A DNA stretch of 7,070 bases from Treponema sp. GTDB lineage: Bacteria > Spirochaetota > Spirochaetia > Treponematales > Treponemataceae. The translations under genes and the position numbers were made by a program. Shown one piece after another: positions 1 through 5,645 of this stretch. Positions within the stretch are counted from its first letter, which is position 1, and each line of letters starts with the position of its first letter. Below the pieces are notes generated by a model that was not told the origin of the DNA, did no database searches, and saw only the letters and a program-made list of their open reading frames with translations. The DNA lies in contig JAGADS010000040.1 in NCBI GenBank assembly GCA_017613485.1, forward strand, positions 1-7,070, in the 5' to 3' direction.

Positions 1-40
1 ATTGTTCTTCAGCTTGCTAAAAAATGGAATTGACAGCATT

Positions 41-81
41 TGTGAATCATGCTTTCGGTAAGATTTTTAACATGATTCACA
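41..81. repeat. 11-bp perfect inverted repeat
   Basis: TGTGAATCATG at 41-51 is exactly complementary to CATGATTCACA at 71-81, separated by 19 bases. As RNA it would form an 11-bp stem with a rather large loop. The sequence just right of it (GGATATTTT) is only weakly U-rich, so a rightward terminator for a gene ending near the left edge is possible but not strong. A dimeric regulator's operator is the alternative. Confidence 0.75.
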
Positions 82-104
82 GGATATTTTGGGTAAGATT
101 TTTA
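57..104. repeat. 13-bp direct repeat, two copies 35 bp apart
   Basis: GGTAAGATTTTTA occurs at 57-69 and again at 92-104, start to start 35 bases. The first copy lies inside the loop of the 41-81 inverted repeat. A third, partial copy in the opposite orientation (AAATCTTATC, one mismatch over 10) sits at 192-201. The role is unknown; repeated protein-binding sites would look like this. Confidence 0.7.
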
Positions 105-210
105 CGTGATACAACACGCCTGCTTAGGCGGATCCGTATAAGCCACTACATTGTGATTTATTTCATTTGAGCATGGCAATTTCCTTTTATCAAATCTTAT
201 CAGGGACATC

Positions 211-247
211 AAAAAAAAAATCCCCCGCCAGAACAAACCGACGGGGG
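211..247 (-). terminator. Intrinsic terminator of pflB
   Basis: Read on the minus strand, CCCCCGTCGG (247-238) pairs with CTGGCGGGGG (231-222), giving a 10-bp stem with two G-U wobbles, a 6-base loop, and then one A and ten consecutive T. The stem begins 22 bases after the pflB stop codon. This is a textbook rho-independent terminator. On the plus strand the hairpin is followed by CATTTCATTC, without a U run, so it is probably one-directional. Confidence 0.93.
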
Positions 248-269
248 CATTTCATTCACTAAACCTTAA

Positions 270-2606
270 TTACAGAGAGGCATGGCATGTACGTGCGATG
301 ACGTCATCCTGCTGTTCCTTTGTAAGGTTGATGAAGCGGACTGCATAGCCTGAAACGCGAACTGTGAAGTTTGCATATTCCGGCTTTTCAGGATGAGCCT
401 GGCAGTCCTTGAGCTTTTCTACGCCGAATACGTTTACGTTCAAGTGGTGTGCACCGCGGTCAAAGTATCCGTCCATTACGCTTACAAGGTTGTTCACGCG
501 CTCAGCCTCATCATGTCCCAGTGCATCCGGGTTGATTGTCTGAGTGTTAGAGATACCGTCAAGTGAGTACTCATAAGGAACCTTGGCAACAGAGTTCAAG
601 CTCTTTACGAGACCCTTTGTCTCTGCACCATAAGACGGGTTTGCTCCAGGTGAGAACGGCTCATGTGCCTTGCGTCCGTTTGGAAGAGCACCGGTTGCCT
701 TTCCGTATACAACGTTTGATGTAATTGTAAGGATTGATGTTGTCGGCTCTGCATCGCGGTATGTGTGATGCTTCTTGATCTTTCCGATGAATGTCTTGAG
801 GAGCCACTTTGCGATTTCGTCTGCACGGTCATCATCCTGTCCGTAGCGCGGGAAGTCACCTTCAATCTGGAAATCGTATGCCATGTTAGGAGCAAATACC
901 CTCTTGCCCTTCTTGTCTGTGATGTCGATGTCGCGGCGGAGAACCTTAACCTTTGCATACTTGATTGCAGAGAGTGAGTCAACAACGTGGCTGAATCCTG
1001 CGATACCTGTTGCAAATGTGCGGCGTACGTCAGTGTCGATAAGTGCAAGCTCTGCTGCCTCATAGTAGTATTTGTCGTGCATGTAGTGGATTGCGTTGAG
1101 TGTATTTACATACAGGCCTGCAAGCCATTCAAGCATGATGTCGTACTTGTGCATTACCTCATTGTAGTCAAGGTATTCGCTTGTAATCGGTGCCATTTCC
1201 GGTCCGACCTGTGCTCCAGGTGTAAGGCCTGCCTCTTCATCCTTACCACCGTTGATGGCGTAGAGAAGTGCCTTTGCAAGGTTGGCGCGTGCTCCGAAGA
1301 ACTGCATCTCTTTTCCAGTCTGTGTTGCAGAAACGCAGCAGCAGATTGAATAGTCATCACCCCAAACAGGGCGCATGATGTCGTCGTTCTCGTACTGGAT
1401 TGAAGATGTATCGATAGAAATCTTTGCGGCATAGTTGCGGAAGTTCTTTGGAAGCCTCTTTGAATAGAGAACTGTGATGTTCGGCTCCGGGCTTGGTCCC
1501 ATGTTCTCGAGTGTGTGCAGGAAGCGGTAGTCGTTCTTTGTTACCATTGAGCGTCCGTCCTGTCCGAGACCTGCTACCTCAAGTGTTGCCCAGATCGGGT
1601 CACCAGAGAAGAGCTGGTTGTAGCTTTCGATACGTGCAAAGCGAACCATGCGGAACTTCATGACGATGTGGTCAACAAGCTCCTGTGCCTCTGACTCTGT
1701 AAGTACACCGTTCTTGATGTCGCGCTCGATGTAGATGTCAAGGAATGTAGCGATGCGTCCGACAGACATTGCTGCACCGTTCTGTGTCTTGATAGCGGCA
1801 AGATAACCGAAGTAAAGCCACTGGAATGCTTCTTTTGCTGTCTTTGCAGGCTTTGAGATGTCGAATCCGTATGAGGCCGCCATTTCCTTCATCTGACCGA
1901 GAGCCTTGATCTGCTCTGCAACTTCCTCGCGGAGGCGGATTACGTCATCAGTCATCGTTCCGTCACCGATGTTTGCAAAATCCTTCTGCTTTTCCTGAAT
2001 CAGGAAGTCAATACCGTAAAGTGCGATGCGGCGGTAGTCACCGACAATGCGTCCGCGTCCGTAAGTATCCGGCAAACCGGTCAGGATGTGTGCTGAACGT
2101 GCCTTGCGGATCTCTGGTGAGTATACCTGGAATACTGCGTCTGAGTGTGTCTTGTGATACTCAGTGAAAATCTTGTGAAGCTCTGCATTCGGCTTGTAAC
2201 CGTACATCTCGCAGCTCTGCTCTGCCATGCGGATTCCACCAAAAGGCATGAATGCCCTCTTGAGCGGCTTGTCAGTCTGGAGACCAACAACTTTCTCAAG
2301 GTTCTTTCCGTCCTCACAGATATATCCGGGCTTGTGTGAGGTAATTCCTGTAACAATGTCCGTATCGAGGTCAAGAACTCCAGAGCGTTCCTTACCGTCA
2401 AGTCCCACAGACTTCTTGTTGTGCTCTTCTTTCTGAAGACGCTGCAGCTCAGCAAACAGCTTGTTGGTTGCGTCTGTTGGACCAGCCAGGAAGCTTGAAT
2501 CACCGTCATACGGTGTGTAATTCAGCTGAATGAATTCACGGACGTTTACTTCGTCCTGCCAAAGGCGACCTGTTTTGAAGCCTTTCCATTCTTCTCGTTC
2601 GATCAT
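270..2606 (-). CDS. pflB: Formate C-acetyltransferase (pyruvate formate-lyase)
   Basis: This glycyl-radical enzyme converts pyruvate and CoA to acetyl-CoA and formate in the cytoplasm of anaerobes. The 778-residue product is close to the E. coli enzyme (760). Visible hallmarks are NYTPYDGD near residue 30, the [18 protein letters not shown] block at about 176-193, [17 protein letters not shown] with the two catalytic cysteines at 423 and 424, [20 protein letters not shown] just after, and the glycyl-radical loop RVSGYAVRF with the radical glycine at 753, 26 residues from the C-terminus as in E. coli. Residue 422, Ala in E. coli, is Cys here. I chose the ATG at 2604-2606 because AAGGGG lies 6 bases upstream and the known N-terminal homology begins just after it; the frame also opens to a TTG at 2678, but those 24 extra codons lie in the leader. 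No activating-enzyme gene (pflA) follows before the terminator. The gene is transcribed divergently from the GH5 gene. Confidence 0.98.
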   Translation of the reverse strand: MIEREEWKGFKTGRLWQDEVNVREFIQLNYTPYDGDSSFLAGPTDATNKLFAELQRLQKEEHNKKSVGLDGKERSGVLDLDTDIVTGITSHKPGYICEDGKNLEKVVGLQTDKPLKRAFMPFGGIRMAEQSCEMYGYKPNAELHKIFTEYHKTHSDAVFQVYSPEIRKARSAHILTGLPDTYGRGRIVGDYRRIALYGIDFLIQEKQKDFANIGDGTMTDDVIRLREEVAEQIKALGQMKEMAASYGFDISKPAKTAKEAFQWLYFGYLAAIKTQNGAAMSVGRIATFLDIYIERDIKNGVLTESEAQELVDHIVMKFRMVRFARIESYNQLFSGDPIWATLEVAGLGQDGRSMVTKNDYRFLHTLENMGPSPEPNITVLYSKRLPKNFRNYAAKISIDTSSIQYENDDIMRPVWGDDYSICCCVSATQTGKEMQFFGARANLAKALLYAINGGKDEEAGLTPGAQVGPEMAPITSEYLDYNEVMHKYDIMLEWLAGLYVNTLNAIHYMHDKYYYEAAELALIDTDVRRTFATGIAGFSHVVDSLSAIKYAKVKVLRRDIDITDKKGKRVFAPNMAYDFQIEGDFPRYGQDDDRADEIAKWLLKTFIGKIKKHHTYRDAEPTTSILTITSNVVYGKATGALPNGRKAHEPFSPGANPSYGAETKGLVKSLNSVAKVPYEYSLDGISNTQTINPDALGHDEAERVNNLVSVMDGYFDRGAHHLNVNVFGVEKLKDCQAHPEKPEYANFTVRVSGYAVRFINLTKEQQDDVIARTCHASL

Positions 2607-2612
2607 CTTGAA

Positions 2613-2618
2613 CCCCTT
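2613..2618 (-). promoter_or_regulatory. Ribosome-binding site that fixes the pflB start
   Basis: On the minus strand AAGGGG is followed by six bases (TTCAAG) and then ATG. This supports the ATG at 2606 over the in-frame upstream TTG at 2678, which has no comparable purine-rich motif before it. Confidence 0.85.
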
Positions 2619-2655
2619 ATAATATTGATAGTTAAAGAAATAGTTAGTTTTTCCG

Positions 2656-2698
2656 GCCGCTGGTTGCGGCGACCACAAGCAGATTTCTTTACCTGCTT
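2656..2698 (-). promoter_or_regulatory. Structured 5' leader of pflB (two hairpins)
   Basis: Within the predicted leader the minus strand can form AAGCAG/CTGCTT (2698-2693 with 2682-2677, 10-base loop) and then GCCGC/GCGGC (2670-2666 with 2660-2656, 5-base loop). The second is GC-rich in an otherwise AT-rich spacer. No U run follows, so it is not an attenuator of the usual kind; mRNA stabilisation is a possible role. It matches no riboswitch that I recognise. Confidence 0.45.
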
Positions 2699-2707
2699 AT
2701 ATTGGAG

Positions 2708-2736
2708 AATATAACTCATTTAGTGAAAAGTATCAA
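2708..2736 (-). promoter_or_regulatory. Predicted sigma-70-type promoter of pflB
   Basis: On the minus strand TTGATA (2736-2731) and TATATT (2713-2708) are separated by 17 bases; each box matches consensus at 5 of 6 positions. The sequence just upstream of the -35 (about 2738-2766) is a series of A/T tracts resembling an UP element, which would fit strong expression. Transcription would begin near 2701, leaving a leader of about 95 bases. Confidence 0.75.
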
Positions 2737-2737
2737 C

Positions 2738-2938
2738 AGATTTTAATAGATTTTTAATTTATTTTACATCTTTATCTAGTGTACTTTCAGAAAAAAACTC
2801 CACATTTGACACTCTATTTAGTGCATCCCCGACTGTATTTATATGCAATTTTGATTGAATAAGTATACGGTTATTGAAATAGCCTTAATTTGTTATTAAC
2901 TTTCATCATTACAGGACAAAGCCCACCCACATAAAAAA
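2738..2938. other. AT-rich divergent spacer between pflB and GH5 gene
   Basis: Apart from the A/T tracts behind the pflB -35, I see no gene and no strong repeat. There is an isolated TTGACA at 2806-2811 without a matching -10 box, and a short palindrome GTTATTAAC near 2892. Regulators of either flanking gene could bind here, but no known operator consensus is clearly matched. Confidence 0.5.
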
Positions 2939-2940
2939 AC

Positions 2941-2970
2941 TCGACTTAAAAAATGATAGTATGATATAAT
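2941..2970 (+). promoter_or_regulatory. Predicted promoter of the GH5 lipoprotein gene
   Basis: A perfect TATAAT at 2965-2970 is preceded by TG one base upstream (extended -10) and, 18 bases further up, by TCGACT at 2941-2946, a weak -35 (4 of 6). The start point would be near 2977, only about 16 bases before the start codon. Confidence 0.75.
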
Positions 2971-2978
2971 GTGTGTGT

Positions 2979-2995
2979 AAGGGAGGCCATTATTG
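2979..2995 (+). promoter_or_regulatory. Ribosome-binding site and TTG start of the GH5 gene
   Basis: AAGGGAGG at 2979-2986, a near-perfect Shine-Dalgarno, is followed by six bases and TTG at 2993-2995. Translation from this TTG gives exactly a lipoprotein signal peptide (Lys-Arg, hydrophobic core, Cys24). No ATG lies in frame between the Shine-Dalgarno and the end of the signal peptide. Confidence 0.9.
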
Positions 2996-4843
2996 AAAAG
3001 ATTTGTTTTATTCATCTTGGGCTTTTGTCTCCCCTTTTCATGCCTTTTGTTCACGGCATCATGCAGGACAAGCGTTGAACCTGGAATCACTGAAAACATA
3101 AAGGCTTTTCTCAGGCCTGAGGATCCAATCAGTTTTGCGGCGGATGATGTTTTTCTTGACCTTTCAAAAATCAGCGTATGGGAAGACTCTGAAGGGAATC
3201 CTCACGGCACTTACAATGCGGACACACAGGTGTTAAATCTCACGACACAATGGAAGGCGGCTGCAATAAACTGCAGTCAGTTCGATGCATCAAACTACCG
3301 TTATGTGCGGATTGACTACGAGAGCATTGATGACGGAGGAGAAACAAATCAGCCGTTCAGACTTCTGGTAAAATACACCGACGGAACTTCCAGCTATCAG
3401 CTTTGCGAGAGAAAAAGAAACGTTCAGTATTACCGTCTGGAACCTGACAGCAAAAAATCAGTGAAGGAAGTTCAAATCTGGTGCACGACCGAAAAACCGA
3501 TGGCATACAGAATCAATTCAATCAGGTTCACACAGAACAAAATCCTTTCACCTTCAGTAGTAGATAATGGAAACAAGACATTCAACAAATCAATCTCGGC
3601 AATCAATCTTGTAAAGGAAATGGGTGTCGGCTGGAATCTTGGGAACACTTTTGACGCACACGCATTCGGCTGGCTTGAGAATTACTGGGAAAGAGGCATA
3701 GAGGCGGAATTCGACTGGGAGAAAACCGAGACAACAAAGGAGCTTCTGGATTTTACATTTGACAACGGCTACAAATCAATCCGTATTCCAGTGACATGGT
3801 TCTGCCACATAATCGACGGCAACTACACGATTGACCCGGACTGGATGGCACGCGTTAAAAGAGTCGTGGACATGGCATTGGATTCAGGTTACTACGTTAT
3901 CTTGAACGAGCATCATTCGGTGCATGGAGACCAGACCACGGAGCACAGGACCCAGGCAGGAAAAGAAAGCGAGTACCTTACGCGAAGAATGTCTTCACCG
4001 CTTACTTGTGCGGACGGTTATCTTGTAAGCACGAACCAACAGGACATGGAAGAGTCAAAGAGATTTTTGAATGCAATATGGACTCAGATAGCGACGGCAT
4101 TCAACAACGGATATGACGAGCATCTTATTTTCGAGACCATGAACGAGCCGAGGAACCCGCGAGATTATCACAACGGGGAAGCTCACGAATGGAATCCTGC
4201 TCAGAAAATTCCGTGGCATAAGGCAGACGGAGAGACAATCGGGGGATACTGGTGCGACAACAGGAACTGCAGTCTATGCCGTGCTGAATACGAGGTCTTG
4301 AATGAGTACAATCAGGTGTGTCTTGATGCAATCCGTGCGACAGGAGGAAACAATGCTTGGCGTTTTGTGATGATACCCGGAATGTGCACTGGGGCTTTGA
4401 CAGTTCTTCCAGAAATCGAAGACAGCGAGAGAGGAATATTCGCACCCGGACTTTTCCGAATGCCCAATGACATCAACAGCGGCAGGCTGATTTTGACAGT
4501 ACATAAATATCCTGGATGGAAGACAGAAGAGGGCAACACTGTTTTTGCAAAGCGGATTGAAACCGACATAACAGAGTCTCTTCTTGAACTGAACAAGGCT
4601 TTCGTGCAAAAAGGAATTCCTGTGGTTATCGGAGAGACAGGCTCAAAGCGTCAGGAGATTTCATATACAGAGCGTGTAAAATGGATAAGGCATCTGATGG
4701 GCGAGGCAAAGAAATACGGCATGAGCGTCCTGTGGTGGGACTGCGGTTCCAGCAAAAATGCATACGCAGAGATTGACCGCAAGAACCTGTGCTTCTATGA
4801 AACCAATTTTGTCCACGAAATGATGAATGCATATTACGAATGA
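2993..4843 (+). CDS. Lipoprotein glycoside hydrolase family 5 (endo-beta-glucanase type)
   Basis: The 616-residue product is predicted to be an exported lipoprotein that hydrolyses beta-1,4-linked glucans such as cellulose, mixed-linkage glucan or xyloglucan. Residues 1-23 form a signal peptide (KR, hydrophobic core, TAS) with the acylated cysteine at 24. Residues about 45-182 look like a beta-sandwich accessory domain, perhaps carbohydrate-binding, containing YVRIDYE and ending INSIRFTQ. The GH5 barrel occupies about 203-616: GVGWNLGNTFDA (211-222), RIPVTW (264-269), ILNEHH (303-308), acid/base Glu385 in LIFETMNEPR, His504 in TVHKY, nucleophile Glu548 in VVIGETG, and LWWD (580-583). The motif set resembles subfamily GH5_4, but HHS replaces the usual HHD/E and GETG replaces GEFG. 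After the acid/base strand an enlarged loop (about 388-432) carries Cys421, Cys426 and Cys429. Lysine codons are 14 AAG to 19 AAA, unlike the GH94 gene. Exact substrate is unknown. Confidence 0.94.
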   Translation: MKRFVLFILGFCLPFSCLLFTASCRTSVEPGITENIKAFLRPEDPISFAADDVFLDLSKISVWEDSEGNPHGTYNADTQVLNLTTQWKAAAINCSQFDASNYRYVRIDYESIDDGGETNQPFRLLVKYTDGTSSYQLCERKRNVQYYRLEPDSKKSVKEVQIWCTTEKPMAYRINSIRFTQNKILSPSVVDNGNKTFNKSISAINLVKEMGVGWNLGNTFDAHAFGWLENYWERGIEAEFDWEKTETTKELLDFTFDNGYKSIRIPVTWFCHIIDGNYTIDPDWMARVKRVVDMALDSGYYVILNEHHSVHGDQTTEHRTQAGKESEYLTRRMSSPLTCADGYLVSTNQQDMEESKRFLNAIWTQIATAFNNGYDEHLIFETMNEPRNPRDYHNGEAHEWNPAQKIPWHKADGETIGGYWCDNRNCSLCRAEYEVLNEYNQVCLDAIRATGGNNAWRFVMIPGMCTGALTVLPEIEDSERGIFAPGLFRMPNDINSGRLILTVHKYPGWKTEEGNTVFAKRIETDITESLLELNKAFVQKGIPVVIGETGSKRQEISYTERVKWIRHLMGEAKKYGMSVLWWDCGSSKNAYAEIDRKNLCFYETNFVHEMMNAYYE

Positions 4844-4868
4844 CAAAATGATTATTTTATTCTATACT
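4840..4868 (+). promoter_or_regulatory. Predicted promoter of the membrane-protein gene, overlapping the GH5 stop
   Basis: ATGACA (4840-4845) and TATACT (4863-4868) are spaced by 17 bases, each 5 of 6 to consensus. The -35 box includes the TGA stop of the GH5 gene. Transcription would start near 4875, giving a leader of about 16 bases with the AGGA ribosome-binding site at 4881-4884. Read-through from the GH5 gene is also likely, as no terminator lies between them. Confidence 0.65.
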
Positions 4869-4890
4869 GGTCGGAATTACAGGATTCAAT

Positions 4891-5553
4891 ATGAACAGAA
4901 AAAAAATAATTCTTGGCTGGCTTAGGATTGTTGCCGGGCTGCTTGTGTTTGCGCTTGGCGTTCACCTTACGATTTATGCGAATATCGGACTTGCTCCCTG
5001 GGACTGTCTGGGAATGGGAATATCATATCACACACCGTTGAATTATGGACTTGCAATGACAATCATGGCGGTTGTGATTCTTGGAATTGACCTGCTCCTG
5101 AAAGAAAGAATCGGATTCGGGACAATCATCGACGCGCTTCTTACCGGAAACTTTGTGCAGATGTACAACGACCTTAATCCCCTGCCGGAAAACCATAATT
5201 TATGGGCAGGCATAGGCATCATGCTTTTTGGCTTTGTGCTGATGGCGTTTGGAATGGCAATCTACATGAGCTCAGAACAGGGCTGTGGTCCAAGGGATGC
5301 CCTTCTTGTCGGTCTGGGAAAACGCATGCCTAAAATTCCTATTGGTTTTGTGGAGATAATCCTCTGGGCAACAGTCTGTCTTTTGGGATGGCTTTTAGGT
5401 GGTCCTGTCGGAATCGGAACCATCATAAGCACATTCGGGGCAGGCCTCATCATGCAGCTTGTGTATTCGATTATACGCTTTGAGCCAAGGAAACTGAAGC
5501 ACAAAAGTGTGATTGAAACAGCAAGGGCACTTTTCCCGTCTTCCACAAACTGA
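4891..5553 (+). CDS. YczE/YitT-type integral membrane protein with internal duplication
   Basis: This 220-residue protein resembles the YczE/YyaS/YitT family of bacterial membrane proteins, whose biochemical function is not settled. Likely membrane segments are about 7-29, 52-70, 76-92, 105-127, 149-170 and 174-196. The two halves are related: GLAPWDCLGMG at 33-43 matches GCGPRDALLVG at 131-141, and GFGTII at 75-80 matches GIGTII at 174-179, an offset of 98-99 residues. Positive charges (Lys4-Lys5, Lys71/Arg73, Arg135/Lys144/Arg145, and the basic tail from Arg196) fit both ends in the cytoplasm, which places the two halves in opposite orientations. The start ATG has AGGA six bases upstream. 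It sits 47 bases after the GH5 gene and 92 before the cellobiose phosphorylase gene, so a role linked to sugar use or surface assembly is conceivable but only by association. No substrate can be named. Confidence 0.88.
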   Translation: MNRKKIILGWLRIVAGLLVFALGVHLTIYANIGLAPWDCLGMGISYHTPLNYGLAMTIMAVVILGIDLLLKERIGFGTIIDALLTGNFVQMYNDLNPLPENHNLWAGIGIMLFGFVLMAFGMAIYMSSEQGCGPRDALLVGLGKRMPKIPIGFVEIILWATVCLLGWLLGGPVGIGTIISTFGAGLIMQLVYSIIRFEPRKLKHKSVIETARALFPSSTN

Positions 5554-5555
5554 CA

Positions 5556-5585
5556 CCATAATCTTCAATTATCAATCAATTATGG
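5556..5585. repeat. Short inverted repeat upstream of the cellobiose phosphorylase promoter
   Basis: CCATAAT (5556-5562) is complementary to ATTATGG (5579-5585), with 16 AT-rich bases between. The centre lies about 30 bases upstream of the -35 box of the next gene. It is too weak and lacks a U run, so it is unlikely to be a terminator; a regulator binding site is possible. Confidence 0.4.
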
Positions 5586-5597
5586 ATTAACAACAAC

Positions 5598-5626
5598 TGG
5601 ACACCTCTATATTTCTATGGTAGAAT
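5598..5626 (+). promoter_or_regulatory. Predicted promoter of the cellobiose phosphorylase gene
   Basis: TGGACA (5598-5603) and TAGAAT (5621-5626) are 17 bases apart, each 5 of 6 to consensus, and TG at 5618-5619 makes an extended -10. Transcription would start near 5633, a dozen bases before the ATG. Confidence 0.75.
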
Positions 5627-5636
5627 AGAGCCCTAT

Positions 5637-5641
5637 GGAGG
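5637..5641 (+). promoter_or_regulatory. Ribosome-binding site of the cellobiose phosphorylase gene
   Basis: GGAGG is separated from the ATG at 5646 by only four bases (CTTT), shorter than the six seen for the other three genes here. Another ATG at 5635 overlaps this site but is out of frame. Confidence 0.8.
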
Positions 5642-5645
5642 CTTT

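Larger units (their letters stand above)
1..210. other. Non-coding region downstream of the pflB terminator, with repeats
   Basis: No reading frame here has both a start with a ribosome-binding site and a useful length; all forward frames are stopped within the first 61 bases. The stretch is AT-rich and contains a 13-bp direct repeat, an 11-bp inverted repeat, and a small GC hairpin (CGCCT at 117-121 with AGGCG at 126-130, loop GCTT). It may be the intergenic space to a gene left of the window, possibly with that gene's terminator or operator. No function can be assigned. Confidence 0.6.

Noticed and set aside
1..33. Possible C-terminal tail of an upstream rightward gene (IVLQLAKKWN then stop)
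   Set aside because: Only ten codons are visible, with nothing diagnostic; another frame is open to 61 as well, so neither can be supported.
30..58. Perfect TTGACA at 30-35 as a rightward promoter
   Set aside because: No -10-like hexamer occurs 16-18 bases downstream (TTTCGG region), and no gene follows on the plus strand.
605..1432. Several open frames of 60-150 codons within pflB in other frames and on the opposite strand
   Set aside because: The pflB frame is fully explained by a conserved enzyme; the alternatives give low-complexity Ser/Arg/Gln- or Cys/Val-rich translations typical of shadow frames.
2607..2678. 24-codon N-terminal extension of pflB from a TTG at 2678
   Set aside because: No ribosome-binding site precedes it, the extension has no similarity to PflB N-termini, and a good AAGGGG lies 6 bases before the ATG at 2606.
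2889..2900. Rex- or FNR-type operator near TTGTTATTAAC or TTGATTGAATAAG (about 2851-2900)
   Set aside because: Only half-site resemblance to either consensus is present; the second half is missing, so I do not call a site.
2971..2978. (GT)4 repeat between the -10 box and ribosome-binding site of the GH5 gene as a phase-variation tract
   Set aside because: Four units are too few for frequent slippage, and the repeat lies downstream of the -10 rather than in the promoter spacer or the coding frame.
2896..3099. 67-codon minus-strand reading frame over the GH5 start
   Set aside because: It overlaps the GH5 promoter and signal-peptide coding region antisense, has no recognisable domain, and looks like a shadow frame.
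5556..5585. Intrinsic terminator after the membrane-protein gene
   Set aside because: The stem is 7 bp and AT-rich with a 16-base loop and no following T run, so termination is unlikely.
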